From the NCBI RefSeq assembly GCF_052327305.1, contig NZ_CP182486.1:1550001-1614000 (forward strand): a stretch of 64,000 nucleotides of DNA. The letters run 5' to 3'. Below are positions 7,140 to 16,986 of this stretch, one piece after another. Below the pieces are notes generated by a model. It did no database searches and was not told the origin of the DNA. It was given only the letters and a program-made list of their open reading frames with translations. Position 1 is the first letter of the stretch, and every line of letters starts with the position of its first letter. The position numbers and the translations under genes are program-made. Origin of the DNA: Sphingobium sp052327305. Lineage in GTDB: Bacteria > Pseudomonadota > Alphaproteobacteria > Sphingomonadales > Sphingomonadaceae.

Positions 7140-9655
7140 ACCACCAGATTGACCAGACGGTCCGGGACCACAATCACTTTCTTCGGCGTCGCGCCATCCA
7201 GTTGCCGGGCGACATTGGGCGCGGCGAGCGCGAGAGCCTCCAGCGTCGCCTTGTCCGTGCCCTTGGGAACGGTCAGCGTATCGCGCAGCTTGCCCTGCAC
7301 CTGCACGGCAATCGTCACTTCATCGTCGACGAGCAGGGCTGGGTCGACCGCCGGCCACATCGCATCGGCGATCAGGCCGTCATTGCCCATTTCGGCCCAT
7401 GCTTCCTCGGCCAGATGCGGCGTCATCGGTGCGACGAGGAGAGCGAGCGTGCGGATCGCGGTGGCGCGACTTGCCGAAGGGCTCGCCTTCTCGATCGCGT
7501 TGGCCAGCTCATAGATCTTCGCCACGGCCTTGTTGAAAGCCAGCGCCTCGATATCCTTGGCGATACCGGCGATGCTCTGATGCAGCTTCCGATCGAGCGC
7601 CGCGTCGCTGCCGCTCGCGCCCGTATCGGTCACGGCACCGAACAGACGATAAAGCCGGTTCACGAAGCGCCAGGCACCCTCGATGCCGCTTTCCGTCCAG
7701 GGCAGGTCACGCTCGGGCGGCGAGTCGGAGAGCATGAACCAGCGCACCGCATCCGCGCCATAGCGCTCGATGATCTCGTCCGGGTCCACGACGTTCTTCT
7801 TCGACTTGGACATCTTCTCGACACGGCCCGCCGTCACCGGCACGCCGCTCTCGATATGGAACCAGTCGTCGCCGGATTTGCGGACTTCCTGTGGGGAGAG
7901 CCAGCTTCCGTCGCCCGCTTTGTAGGTTTCGTGCGTCACCATGCCCTGGGTGAAGAGGCCGGTGAACGGCTCCTTCACGGAGAGCTTGCCGATCCGCTCC
8001 AGCGCGCGCGTCCAGAAGCGGGCGTAGAGCAGGTGGAGAATCGCATGCTCCACCCCGCCGATATACTGGCCGACCGGCAACCAGCTTTCGGCCTCTTCGC
8101 GGTCGAACGGCTTGTCGCCCGGCTGGCTGGCGAAGCGAATGAAGTACCAGCTCGAATCGACGAAGGTATCGAGCGTGTCGGTTTCGCGCCGCGCCGGCTT
8201 GCCGCAGGAGGGGCAGTCGACATGCTTCCATGTCGCGTGGCGATCGAGCGGATTGCCCGGAATGTCGAAGCTCACATCCTCGGGCAGGACCACGGGAAGC
8301 TGATCCTTGGGGACCGGCACCGCGCCACAGCTCTCGCAATGGATGATCGGGATCGGCGTGCCCCAGTAGCGCTGACGCGAGACGCCCCAGTCGCGCAGCC
8401 GCCACACGGTCGTGCCGGTGCCCCAGCTCTCCGCCTCGGCCCGGCGGATCACTTCGGCCTTGGCCGCCTCGACCGCCATACCATCCAGGAAACGTGAGTT
8501 TACGAGCTTGCCCGGCCCGACATAGGCCTCATCGTGGATCGGCTTGGTCTCGTCGCCCTCTGCCGCGACGACTCGCTCGACCGGCAGCATATATTTGCGC
8601 GCGAAGTCGAGATCGCGCTGGTCGTGCGCGGGCACGCCCATCACGGCGCCGGTGCCATAATCCATCAGCACGAAGTTGGCGATGAACACTGGCAGTTTCC
8701 ACGCCGGATCGAACGGATGCACCACTTCGTAGCCGGTGTCGAAGCCGAGCTTTTCCGCCGTTTCGAGCTCCGCCGCAGTCGTCCCGCCTGCCTTGCAGCG
8801 CGCGATGAAGGCGGCGGCATCGGGGTTGGTTGCGGCCAGATCCTGCGCGATCGGGTGATCCGCCGCGATCGCGACGAAGCTCGCGCCGAAGATCGTGTCC
8901 GGCCGGGTCGAGAACACCGCAATGGGTGTGGTCAGGTCGCCTACCGGCGCAAAGCTGAACTGCAGACCCTGCGACTTGCCGATCCAGTTCTCCTGCATCA
9001 GCCGCACCTTCTCGGGCCACTGCTCCAGCGTGCCGAGACCGTCGAGCAAATCATCGGCGAAATCGGTAATCCGCAGGAACCACTGGCTGAGCTTCTTCTT
9101 CTCGACCAATGCGCCCGATCGCCAGCCGCGCCCGTCGATCACCTGCTCGTTGGCAAGCACGGTCATATCGACCGGGTCCCAGTTGACCGCGCTTTCCTTT
9201 CGATAGACGAGGCCCGCCGCGAACAGATCGAGAAAGAGCGCCTGCTCCTGCCCGTAATAGTCCGGCTCGCAAGTGGCGAGTTCCCGGCTCCAGTCGAGCG
9301 CGAAGCCAAGCTTCTTCAACTGCGCGCGCATGGAAGCGATGTTCTCGCGCGTCCAGGTGCCCGGATGGACCTTCTTCTCCATCGCCGCATTTTCGGCCGG
9401 CATGCCAAAGGCGTCCCAGCCCATCGGGTGGAGCACATCCATGCCCTGCATCCGCCGATAGCGAGCGAGCACGTCGCCCATGGAATAGTTGCGCACATGG
9501 CCAATGTGGATGCGCCCGGAGGGATAGGGAAACATCTCCAGCACATAGCTTTTCGGCGCGCCGGGCCGCGTGCCAGCCTTAAAGCTCTGCCGCTCGTCCC
9601 ACGCCGCCTGCCAACGGGCGTCGGCCGCCATGGGATTGAAACGCCTGTCGTTCAT
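7136..9655 (-). CDS. leuS: Leucyl-tRNA synthetase
   Basis: 839 aa, a normal length. Class I signatures are HIGH (residues 50-53, after FPYPSGRI) and KMSKS (near 613). The CP1 editing domain is present (around TRPDTIFGASF), and two CxxC pairs near 440-480 (CESC, CPSC) resemble the zinc-binding insert. It charges tRNA-Leu. It starts at the ATG at 9655, and its stop overlaps the lptE start. A 56 bp gap separates it from the DUF3576 gene upstream. Confidence 0.97.
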   Translation of the reverse strand: MNDRRFNPMAADARWQAAWDERQSFKAGTRPGAPKSYVLEMFPYPSGRIHIGHVRNYSMGDVLARYRRMQGMDVLHPMGWDAFGMPAENAAMEKKVHPGTWTRENIASMRAQLKKLGFALDWSRELATCEPDYYGQEQALFLDLFAAGLVYRKESAVNWDPVDMTVLANEQVIDGRGWRSGALVEKKKLSQWFLRITDFADDLLDGLGTLEQWPEKVRLMQENWIGKSQGLQFSFAPVGDLTTPIAVFSTRPDTIFGASFVAIAADHPIAQDLAATNPDAAAFIARCKAGGTTAAELETAEKLGFDTGYEVVHPFDPAWKLPVFIANFVLMDYGTGAVMGVPAHDQRDLDFARKYMLPVERVVAAEGDETKPIHDEAYVGPGKLVNSRFLDGMAVEAAKAEVIRRAEAESWGTGTTVWRLRDWGVSRQRYWGTPIPIIHCESCGAVPVPKDQLPVVLPEDVSFDIPGNPLDRHATWKHVDCPSCGKPARRETDTLDTFVDSSWYFIRFASQPGDKPFDREEAESWLPVGQYIGGVEHAILHLLYARFWTRALERIGKLSVKEPFTGLFTQGMVTHETYKAGDGSWLSPQEVRKSGDDWFHIESGVPVTAGRVEKMSKSKKNVVDPDEIIERYGADAVRWFMLSDSPPERDLPWTESGIEGAWRFVNRLYRLFGAVTDTGASGSDAALDRKLHQSIAGIAKDIEALAFNKAVAKIYELANAIEKASPSASRATAIRTLALLVAPMTPHLAEEAWAEMGNDGLIADAMWPAVDPALLVDDEVTIAVQVQGKLRDTLTVPKGTDKATLEALALAAPNVARQLDGATPKKVIVVPDRLVNLVV

Positions 9656-9711
9656 TCAGCAATCATCCGTCATCGCGGCGCGCCCCACGGGCACAGTCCG
9701 CATCGCTCACA

Positions 9712-10167
9712 TCAACCCTGGCCGTTAACGGCCATGCGCCGCAGATCGCGTGCGCGGGTCAGGATGATCTCCTCGAGCTTCTGCGTCGTGGCCGCCTGCA
9801 CCGGCGCCTCGATCCACTGGCCGCCCTGATTGGTCTGACGGCTTGCCGCGACCCGCAGCGCATCGGCGCGCAGATCCTGATCGAGAATTGAGACGGTCAG
9901 CTTCATGCGCTCGCCGGGCGACTTGGGGTTGATGTACCAGTCGGTCACGATCACGCCGCCGTTCGAATCGGTCTGCAGCAGCGGCATGAACGAAATGGTC
10001 TCAAGCGTTGCCCGCCACAAATAGCTGTTCACGCCGATCGTCGTGACCTTCGACGCGGCGAGATCGGCCTTGGGGCGCGCCTTGCCCCCGCCGCATGCCG
10101 CAAGCAGACCGAGCGCGACGACGGGCGCCAGACGGAGCGAAGCACGAATTGCAGCGGAAAAGGACAT
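9712..10167 (-). CDS. DUF3576 family lipoprotein
   Basis: 151 aa from the ATG at 10167. The signal peptide ends in a lipobox (LLAACGGG). The body carries the DUF3576 pattern (GVNSYLWRATLETISFMPLLQTDSNGG, then TDWY). Its role is unknown. It is often found just upstream of leuS in alphaproteobacteria, as here. It probably heads the operon with leuS, lptE and holA, with the promoter in the 275 bp upstream gap. Confidence 0.85.
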   Translation of the reverse strand: MSFSAAIRASLRLAPVVALGLLAACGGGKARPKADLAASKVTTIGVNSYLWRATLETISFMPLLQTDSNGGVIVTDWYINPKSPGERMKLTVSILDQDLRADALRVAASRQTNQGGQWIEAPVQAATTQKLEEIILTRARDLRRMAVNGQG

Positions 10168-10442
10168 GAAAGGCTCTCGTTTCTGTGCGCTCTGGCGGAA
10201 AATCGAATGCAGCGTTCTATAGTGCAGGGCGCGCCGCACACAAGCCGCAGCGTGCACGCCAGCCCTTGTCGGCACCCCTTAAGCGGCCCATGACGCCTTC
10301 ATCCGGCCCGGCATCCTTTCACGGGGATGAACAAGCTGTGGACATTTGGCCACAAGGCCAATGATTCTATGCCGGCGCGTAGCGTAAATTCGAAAACAGG
10401 TGTTATAAGATCACGAAGGCCGGAGTCGGCCATAATTGAGGA

Positions 10443-11177
10443 GTGACAAGCGTGCTTGGCGGGGTGGGGCGTATCGGATGGATGGCAGCGGGCCTCGCAG
10501 CCTGCGGTCTCGCCTTGTCGCCTGCTGTCAGCGCCGTTCGCTCCGCGCTCGATCCGGCCGGTTTCAGCAAGGTTTCGCTGAAGGCGCTCGGCAGCATCGG
10601 CTCCTTTACTCCTGTCATGTCCGACGAGCGACTCGCCAGCGCCTATGCACAGGCGGCCGCCAGCGCGCGCAGCCATGGCTTCAAATTCACGCCGACCAGC
10701 GGTCTCACCAGCGGCGAACGGTCGATCACGATCCTCGTTCGTGCACCCGAGGGGCGGATGCGCACTCCGGCTACCCCGCTTCCCAATCTGGGCGTTTCGC
10801 CGGTCTCCTATAATCTCGGTGTGACGCGTGGCCTGCAGCGGTTCACGACACCTGACGCGGTCGGCTCACGCGAGCTCGATCCGGTGGTAACCGATCTGGC
10901 CGTGCCGGAAGTCCGGTCCTTCTCGATCGAACGCAAGCCAAAGCGCTTCTCGACCAATATGCAGGTTGCTGCTCGCTCGCTGACTGGCACTGCCCCGCAG
11001 ACGCTTGCGGGCGAAAAGAGCTACGCAGTCGACCTGGCAAGCAGCTACTCCGTGACTCGCAACCTCGATGTCCGCGCGGGTGTGCGCTTCAACGGGCCGA
11101 ATAATCGCCTCGGTCCGATCACGGACGAGGCGCAGGACAGCCAAGCCGTTTACGTCGGAACTGCCTTCAAGTTCTGA
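10443..11177 (+). CDS. Exported hypothetical protein, possibly an outer-membrane partial barrel
   Basis: 244 aa from the GTG at 10443 (GTGACAAGC); a second GTG at 10452 is also possible. There is a clear signal peptide (GWMAAGLAACGLALSPAVSA). The C-terminal ~70 residues alternate polar and hydrophobic residues and end VYVGTAFKF with a terminal Phe, which resembles the last strands of an outer-membrane beta-barrel, but the protein is short for a full barrel. It is transcribed away from the DUF3576 gene. No family is recognised. Confidence 0.7.
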   Translation: MTSVLGGVGRIGWMAAGLAACGLALSPAVSAVRSALDPAGFSKVSLKALGSIGSFTPVMSDERLASAYAQAAASARSHGFKFTPTSGLTSGERSITILVRAPEGRMRTPATPLPNLGVSPVSYNLGVTRGLQRFTTPDAVGSRELDPVVTDLAVPEVRSFSIERKPKRFSTNMQVAARSLTGTAPQTLAGEKSYAVDLASSYSVTRNLDVRAGVRFNGPNNRLGPITDEAQDSQAVYVGTAFKF

Positions 11178-11263
11178 TAACTACGGTCTTTCCGGCCCTT
11201 TGACCGGACGGCGGCTCTCTCATTTAAAGAAAAGCATATATCGGCCGGTGATGCCGACACTGT

Positions 11264-11845
11264 TCAGCGCCGGCTGACCAGTCCGTCGATTGCGCCGAAT
11301 CCTGATGCTCCAAGACGCCGGATCAGCGCCGCATGGCGGGGCGAGACACCGCCAAGCGCCATGACGGGCACGCGCGAACGCCGGGCAATGGCCGCGAATC
11401 GGTAGACGCCCAGCCGCTTTACTCCCGGATGGGACCGAGTCGCGAACAGGGGCGACACGAACACAAGATCTGCTCCCGCCCGCTGCGCTGCCCGCAATTC
11501 CGCCAGATCATGAGCGGACGCGCTGTGCAGAAGGCCGCGCGAACGCCCGCTCTTTTCTCCCCGAGATCTTGCAAGACCATGCCATCCGTCGGCGCCCCAT
11601 CGCGCGGCGCGGCCGGGCTTCCCGGCGAGCAGGACCAGAAGGCGCCTCCCCCTGCCCGCGGCCCGAATCTGCACCAGCAGCACGCGCCGCTTGCGGCCGG
11701 GCCAGCTATGGTGCCGCAGGATGACGCCTGCGCCGAAGGGCAAGCGCCGCACGGCCCGCAGCAGATCGGCCTCCTTCACGCGCTCATCCGTCATCAGCCA
11801 TATGCCGGGCACGGCAGAACGGGATTTGGCGTGGCGGCTTGGCAT
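11264..11845 (-). CDS. Thiamine-phosphate-synthase-like (ThiE/TenI) protein
   Basis: 193 aa. The TIM-barrel family signature is visible in the second half: LLHSASAHDLAEL, then ADLVFVSPLFATRSHPG, then VPVMALGGVSP. The N-terminal third is short and Arg-rich, and no complete pyrophosphate/Mg motif could be assigned there. It may be a ThiE paralogue rather than the main thiamine enzyme. It is transcribed away from the yggS gene across 23 bp. Confidence 0.75.
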   Translation of the reverse strand: MPSRHAKSRSAVPGIWLMTDERVKEADLLRAVRRLPFGAGVILRHHSWPGRKRRVLLVQIRAAGRGRRLLVLLAGKPGRAARWGADGWHGLARSRGEKSGRSRGLLHSASAHDLAELRAAQRAGADLVFVSPLFATRSHPGVKRLGVYRFAAIARRSRVPVMALGGVSPRHAALIRRLGASGFGAIDGLVSRR

Positions 11846-11868
11846 CGCTCTGCGTATAGGCGGCCGCG

Positions 11869-12543
11869 ATGACCAGCGAAACCATCCATGACGCCCGGCT
11901 CGACGCAGTCCGCAGCCAGATCGCCCACGCCGCGCGCATCGCCGGACGGCAGCCCGAAGACATCATGCTCGTCGCGGTCTCCAAGACGCGCGATGCCGAC
12001 GAGATCGCGCCGCTCATCGCCGCGGGCCAAAGGTTGTTCGGAGAAAATCGCGTGCAGGAAGCGCAGGCGAAATGGCCCGCTCTCAAGGCAGCGACGCCGG
12101 ACCTCTCGCTTCATCTCGTGGGGCAGCTTCAGTCGAACAAGGCGGAGGACGCAGTCGCCCTGTTCGACGCGATTCACTCGGTTGATCGGCCTTCGCTGGT
12201 CGCCGCGCTCGCCAAGGCCATGGATTCGCAAGGCCGGCGGCCGGACTGCTTCATTCAGGTCAATATCGGCGATGAGCCGCAAAAGGGCGGCTGCCCGATC
12301 ACGGATTTGCCTGCCCTGCTTGCACAGGCGCAGGCCGCGGGTCTCCCCATTATCGGGCTGATGGCCGTCCCCCCAGCCGATACCGAGGCCGCACCCTATT
12401 TCGCGCTGCTCGCCAAGCTCGCCCGACGCCACGGGCTCGCGGGCCTCTCCATGGGAATGAGCGACGATCTGGAGACGGCGATCATGCTGGGCGCCACGCA
12501 TGTGCGGGTCGGCACCGCATTGTTCGGCGCAAGGAACGGATGA
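11869..12543 (+). CDS. yggS: YggS/PLPBP family pyridoxal-phosphate homeostasis protein
   Basis: 224 aa. The PLP-binding Lys39 lies in LVAVSKT, and the motif FGENRVQEAQAKW follows. SMGMSDD and HVRVGTALFG near the C-terminus are typical of the family. It carries PLP and affects vitamin B6 and amino-acid balance, and has no known catalytic activity. Its stop overlaps the start of the HAD gene by ATGA. Confidence 0.93.
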   Translation: MTSETIHDARLDAVRSQIAHAARIAGRQPEDIMLVAVSKTRDADEIAPLIAAGQRLFGENRVQEAQAKWPALKAATPDLSLHLVGQLQSNKAEDAVALFDAIHSVDRPSLVAALAKAMDSQGRRPDCFIQVNIGDEPQKGGCPITDLPALLAQAQAAGLPIIGLMAVPPADTEAAPYFALLAKLARRHGLAGLSMGMSDDLETAIMLGATHVRVGTALFGARNG

Positions 12544-13226
12544 CCGCGCATCTCATGCTGCCCTTTCCCAAGGCCATCATCTTCGATTTCGACGGCGTCA
12601 TCGGCGACAGTGAACTGCTCTCCGCCCGTGCATTCAGCGAGGCGCTAACCGGAGCGGGCTGCCCGACGAGCCAGGAGGAGGCCATTGCGCGCTACACCGG
12701 CCTTTCCCGGCCGGACACGCTAGCGGCCATCGCATCCCATTGGGGAGAACGCTGCCCCGCTGATCTCGACCGGCTGCTTTCCGACACGGCGGACCGACAC
12801 TTCGCGGCGGGCGTGCCCGCGATCGAGGGCGCAATCCCCTTCATTACGCGGACAGTCGCGCATCTGCCCAAGGCGATCGGATCGTCGAGTACGCTCGCCT
12901 ATCTCGATACGCATGTCGACGCGCTTGGCCTGCGCCCGTCTTTCGGCCGTCATGTCTATAGCGGCCGGGAGCATGTGACGCGCGGCAAGCCGCACCCGGA
13001 CATCTATCTCCATGCCGCCGCGCAGCTTGGGACTCCTGCCGGCGAGGTGCTCATCATCGAGGATTCGCCTGTCGGCGCGCGAGCGGCCGTCGCGGCGGGT
13101 GCCCGTGTCATCGGTCTCGCTGCCGCCGGGCATTGCACGCCGGACATGACCGACGCGCTACGCGCCGTAGGCGTGGAGACCGTGGCGGAGAGCTATGACG
13201 CGCTCATCCGCCACCTTGGCCTCTGA
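12540..13226 (+). CDS. HAD-superfamily hydrolase (beta-phosphoglucomutase/phosphatase type)
   Basis: 228 aa. Motif I is FDFDGVIGDSE (nucleophile Asp), motif II is SSS near residue 115, the Lys motif is RGKPHPDIYLHAA, and motif IV is IIEDSPVGARAA. This set is typical of subfamily IA phosphatases and mutases acting on sugar phosphates. The substrate is unknown. It is translationally coupled to yggS (ATGA at 12540) and converges with the TonB receptor gene across 8 bp. Confidence 0.88.
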   Translation: MTAHLMLPFPKAIIFDFDGVIGDSELLSARAFSEALTGAGCPTSQEEAIARYTGLSRPDTLAAIASHWGERCPADLDRLLSDTADRHFAAGVPAIEGAIPFITRTVAHLPKAIGSSSTLAYLDTHVDALGLRPSFGRHVYSGREHVTRGKPHPDIYLHAAAQLGTPAGEVLIIEDSPVGARAAVAAGARVIGLAAAGHCTPDMTDALRAVGVETVAESYDALIRHLGL

Positions 13227-13234
13227 TCCGCCCT

Positions 13235-16102
13235 TTAGAAGCGTCCGCGCAGCGTCACGCCATAGGTGCGCGGCTCCGCCAGATAAGCGGAGAAGAGCTG
13301 GTTCGACATGGTCCCGAACCGGCCGAGTTGCGCGATCGATTGAGTATTCGGGCTTGAGCTCTGCAACGGGCTGTTGAAGCCGACCTGAGTATATTTCTCG
13401 TTGAAGATGTTCTGGCCCCAGAGCTCGATTGCCCAGCGCTGGCCCGGCCCGCGCAGGCCGATACGAGCGTTGGTCACCATGAAACCGTCCTGTTCCTTCT
13501 CGGGATAGAGATCGGAACCGGTGTTCAGGTCGCTCGTCATGCGCGTGTCGACGTAGAAGAGGGCCGACAGCCCGCTGGAACCGATATCGGGCGTCCAGGA
13601 GGCGCTCGCCGTCGTCACCAGTTGCGGCGCGTTGCTGTTGTCATTGCCCGGCAGCAGGAACAACGCCGGATCGAGCGGAACGGCGCCATTCTCCGAGCCG
13701 ACCAGACGGTTGGCGAAGCGTGCCCGCGCATAGGTCATGCCGCCGTTGACGCGGAAATTGCGCACGGGGCTGACGTTGAACTCGAGCTCCACGCCTTGGC
13801 TGACGAGGCCGGGCTTGGTGTCGGTGCACGTCCCGTTAGCTGCAACCGCGCTGCTGCAGCCATTGATGTTCTGAACGACGAAGCTCGTACCGTTGAAAGT
13901 GTTGAGCTGAAAGTTCGAAAACTCCTGCCGGAATGCGGCGAGATTGAAGCCCCAATGACGCTGGTTGAGCTTGAAGCCGATCTCGAACGCGTCGACCGTT
14001 TCCGCGCCGAAGCGCAGCGTCGCGGCATCGGCATTTGTGCGCGGCGAGAAATAGGGGACTGGTGACACGCCCGAGGCGAGACCAGCCGCCGGTATGCCCG
14101 TGCCGCCCAACTCGAACCGGTCGAGATTATAGCCGCCCGCCTTATAGCCACGCGAATAGCTGCCGTAGAGCAGCGTATCGTCGGTCGGCTTGTAGGAAAG
14201 CACAGCGGTGCCGGAGAACTCGCCCTGGCTGAAGTCGTCACGCAGGTTGAGCGCGTTAAGCGCCGGACTTGCATTGCCCAGGCACCCCAGCGTCAGGATG
14301 CCCTGCGCTAGCGTTGCGGCGGAACCCAGCTGAGGATTGACGGCGATGCCGGGCAGACCAGCGAGCCCTCCCGCCTGCAAGGCGGCGCATGTCGCGTTGT
14401 TGTTGTTAAGCGCGGCGCGGAAATCCTTGCTCTCATGCGTGTAACGCAGGCCCAGCGTCAGGTCGAGGCGGTTGGTCAGATGCACGATATTGTGCGTGAA
14501 CAGCGCCCAGTTCTCGCTCTTCTGGAAATAGCGGCTGTTCGTGTCTCCCGCGCCCGTCGGGATCGCGGTGAGCGCCCGCAGGCCATTGCCAAGCCCCGTC
14601 GAGATCGCGCCGGCCTGTCCGGCCGCGGCAGTGGGGGAAAGACCCGCGTTGATGAGCGCCGCCGTAAGGCCCGCGTTGAGCGTGGTCTGCGTGCCGGCGA
14701 TCAGCGTGGGCGTGACTGCAGGATTGCCGCACGCCTGGGCCTGAGCCGCCGTCAGATTGGCCGTCGGACTGGCACCCGCCATCAAGCGACAAGCCGCGAA
14801 CCGGCCATAATCGGCGCCGAAGCGGATATTGTCGCGCAGCGTCAGCTTCTCGTGCGCGTAATAGCCGCCGATCAGCCAGTCGAGCTTGTCCTCAAAGGCC
14901 GAGCCCTGCAGGCGAAGCTCCTGGGTGAAGGTACGGAACTGCCGGTAGGTGTTCGGATCGCGATAGAGAAGGTCGGCAGTATTATAGTCATAATCGCCGG
15001 AATCGGAGGACTTATAGTCGCGATAGGCAGTGATCGAGGTCAGCTTCGCGCCGCCGAAATCATAGTTGAGCTCGCCCGATACACCCCAGTCATCAAGATT
15101 GCTGATATAATCGCGGCCCTGCGTGTAGGAGACATTCCGCTGATAGGGATCCTGCGCATAGGGGCTCGCGCCATTGGGAAAGCGCCCGCCGAGCCCCTGA
15201 AGGATCGAAACGATCCGGTTCGTGGGGTTGGTCGTGTAGTTGCTCGGGCTGGTGCCGGCTTCTTCGCCCGTGCTGATATAGACAGCGGCGCAGCAGCTCT
15301 CGCGACGGCGGGTATAGTCGCCGATCAGTCGGAAGGAGACCGCGTCGGTCGGTTCGAAAAGCAACTGTCCCCGCACGAACCAGCGATTGCGATCGTTGAC
15401 GTCGCCGGTCTTATTACCGCTCGCGTCCACGACATTCAGGAAGCCGTCGCGCCGGGAATAGACAGCGTCGATACTGGCCGCGAGAGTATCGGTGATGGGA
15501 CCGGTGATACGGCCCGCCGCGCGCCAGAAATCGTAATTTCCGTAAGTAAGCTCGCCACTGGCATGAAGCTGGAACTCGGGCGCCTTGCTCACGATGTTCA
15601 GAAGGCCAGCGGAGGCGTTGCGGCCGAAGAGCGTGCCCTGCGGACCACGTAGCACCTCGACTCGTTCGATCTCACCCAGCTCGTTGAGGCCAGCGCCGGT
15701 GCGCGAGCGATAGACGCCGTCGATGAAGACCGCCACGGAGCTCTCAAGCCCCGGATTGTCACCCACAGTGCCGACGCCGCGAATGCGGGCCGCGCCGTTC
15801 GCTTCCGACCCCGTCGACGAAACGAGCAGCGACGGCGCAAGCTGGTTGAGCTGGCGAATGTCATTGGCACCGCTGTTCTGCAGGGACTGAGCCGTGACCG
15901 CCGATACCGCAATCGGCACATCCGAAAGCGGACTGGCGCGACGGGTCGCCGTGACGATAATCTCGCCCGCGCTCACATCGTCAGTTTCTTGGGCTGCCTG
16001 GTCGGGCGCACCCTCCTGGGCATGTAGTGGCATGGCAATGAAGGCGCCTGCCATGGCAAGCAGGCTGGCGGTGGTGTTGCAACGCGGACGACGCATGGGC
16101 AT
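13235..16102 (-). CDS. TonB-dependent outer-membrane receptor
   Basis: 955 aa from the ATG at 16102, which has AGGAGAGG a few bases upstream. An in-frame extension to 16225 lacks a ribosome site. A signal peptide (ending PLHAQ) is followed by the start of the plug (GEIIVTATRRASPLSDVPI), the plug (RIRGVG, then VLRGPQGTLFGRNASAG) and a long barrel ending in GVTLRGRF with terminal Phe. It resembles the sphingomonad receptors of the VTATRR type. The ligand is unknown, and no transport or catabolic partner lies next to it. A ~90-residue Ala/Gly-rich loop (about 440-560) is unusually long. Confidence 0.93.
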   Translation of the reverse strand: MPMRRPRCNTTASLLAMAGAFIAMPLHAQEGAPDQAAQETDDVSAGEIIVTATRRASPLSDVPIAVSAVTAQSLQNSGANDIRQLNQLAPSLLVSSTGSEANGAARIRGVGTVGDNPGLESSVAVFIDGVYRSRTGAGLNELGEIERVEVLRGPQGTLFGRNASAGLLNIVSKAPEFQLHASGELTYGNYDFWRAAGRITGPITDTLAASIDAVYSRRDGFLNVVDASGNKTGDVNDRNRWFVRGQLLFEPTDAVSFRLIGDYTRRRESCCAAVYISTGEEAGTSPSNYTTNPTNRIVSILQGLGGRFPNGASPYAQDPYQRNVSYTQGRDYISNLDDWGVSGELNYDFGGAKLTSITAYRDYKSSDSGDYDYNTADLLYRDPNTYRQFRTFTQELRLQGSAFEDKLDWLIGGYYAHEKLTLRDNIRFGADYGRFAACRLMAGASPTANLTAAQAQACGNPAVTPTLIAGTQTTLNAGLTAALINAGLSPTAAAGQAGAISTGLGNGLRALTAIPTGAGDTNSRYFQKSENWALFTHNIVHLTNRLDLTLGLRYTHESKDFRAALNNNNATCAALQAGGLAGLPGIAVNPQLGSAATLAQGILTLGCLGNASPALNALNLRDDFSQGEFSGTAVLSYKPTDDTLLYGSYSRGYKAGGYNLDRFELGGTGIPAAGLASGVSPVPYFSPRTNADAATLRFGAETVDAFEIGFKLNQRHWGFNLAAFRQEFSNFQLNTFNGTSFVVQNINGCSSAVAANGTCTDTKPGLVSQGVELEFNVSPVRNFRVNGGMTYARARFANRLVGSENGAVPLDPALFLLPGNDNSNAPQLVTTASASWTPDIGSSGLSALFYVDTRMTSDLNTGSDLYPEKEQDGFMVTNARIGLRGPGQRWAIELWGQNIFNEKYTQVGFNSPLQSSSPNTQSIAQLGRFGTMSNQLFSAYLAEPRTYGVTLRGRF

Positions 16103-16230
16103 GTCCTCTCCTGGGCGTTTTTCAGGACGGCTTTTGCCGTTCCCCCGGCATACATAAGCCATGCCGATTCTCACTGGCAATCTCCATATTAGCACGAGCC
16201 GCCCGATACTGTTGCCGATCTGCAACAGCC

Positions 16231-16920
16231 TTATTGCCGGACGCTACGGCCGGCAGGCAGCGCAAAACGCAGGAGGCGCCCTTCAATCGGCATGAGGATT
16301 TGCGCCCCATTGGTAAATAAACCGGTAATGACCGGATGCCGGGCATCCAGTCCCCCTGTAAAAGCACCAAAGGCAGGAAGAATCAGGCGATTGCCGCCCA
16401 GCACGAAGCACCGGCGGGAAATGGACCGCCCGCGCAGCCTCACGCGCCATTTGGGATGGAAATGGCCGGAGATTTCCGGCGCGGTTTCGGCGCGGCCCGC
16501 TTCGTGGCGCAGGAGGATGCCGTCGAGCCGCACTTCGCTCGCCACTTCTCCCACCGCGAGGGATCGCGGCACTGTGTCATGATTGCCCACGATCCACGTC
16601 CAAGACCGCCCGCGCATCAACTGCTCGAGCTGGGCGCGCGCGGATGCGTCGAGCCGCGCGGGGCCATCCTCATCGTGAAAGCTGTCGCCAAGGCACCAGA
16701 TTTCCGTTGGATCCGTGAGGCGCACCAGCCGGTCCACGGCAGCGAGCGTCGCGTCGCTGTCATAGGGGGGAAGCATCTGCCCTCTCCGTGCGAACCAGCT
16801 GGCTTTCTCCAGATGCAGGTCCGCCAGGAGAAGCGCGCGGCGCGCCGGCCAGTAAAGTCCGCCGTCGGGCAGAGGCACGAAGACATGGCCGTGGAAGGAA
16901 AATTCAGCGGGACACTCCAT
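16231..16920 (-). CDS. pdeM: Ligase-associated DNA damage response endonuclease PdeM (metallophosphoesterase)
   Basis: 229 aa from the ATG at 16920 (MECPAEFSFHG). The longer open frame would overlap trhO. Metallophosphoesterase motifs appear in order: LLADLHLEK, CLGDSFHD, IVGNHD and ISGHFHPKW. The family acts with an Lhr-like helicase, an exonuclease and an ATP-dependent ligase in DNA repair. Here only the helicase is near (18919-21339), with trhO and a protease gene between. It is transcribed away from trhO. Confidence 0.88.
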   Translation of the reverse strand: MECPAEFSFHGHVFVPLPDGGLYWPARRALLLADLHLEKASWFARRGQMLPPYDSDATLAAVDRLVRLTDPTEIWCLGDSFHDEDGPARLDASARAQLEQLMRGRSWTWIVGNHDTVPRSLAVGEVASEVRLDGILLRHEAGRAETAPEISGHFHPKWRVRLRGRSISRRCFVLGGNRLILPAFGAFTGGLDARHPVITGLFTNGAQILMPIEGRLLRFALPAGRSVRQ

Positions 16921-16986
16921 GGCTTGGCCTATGGCGATGTGTACGCGCCCTTTCAACAAGGTGCGTTTTCGGCATAGAGGCGCCGC

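Noticed and set aside
10299..10676. Minus-strand frame upstream of the exported protein gene
   Set aside because: It covers the signal-peptide region of the plus-strand gene and has no family features.
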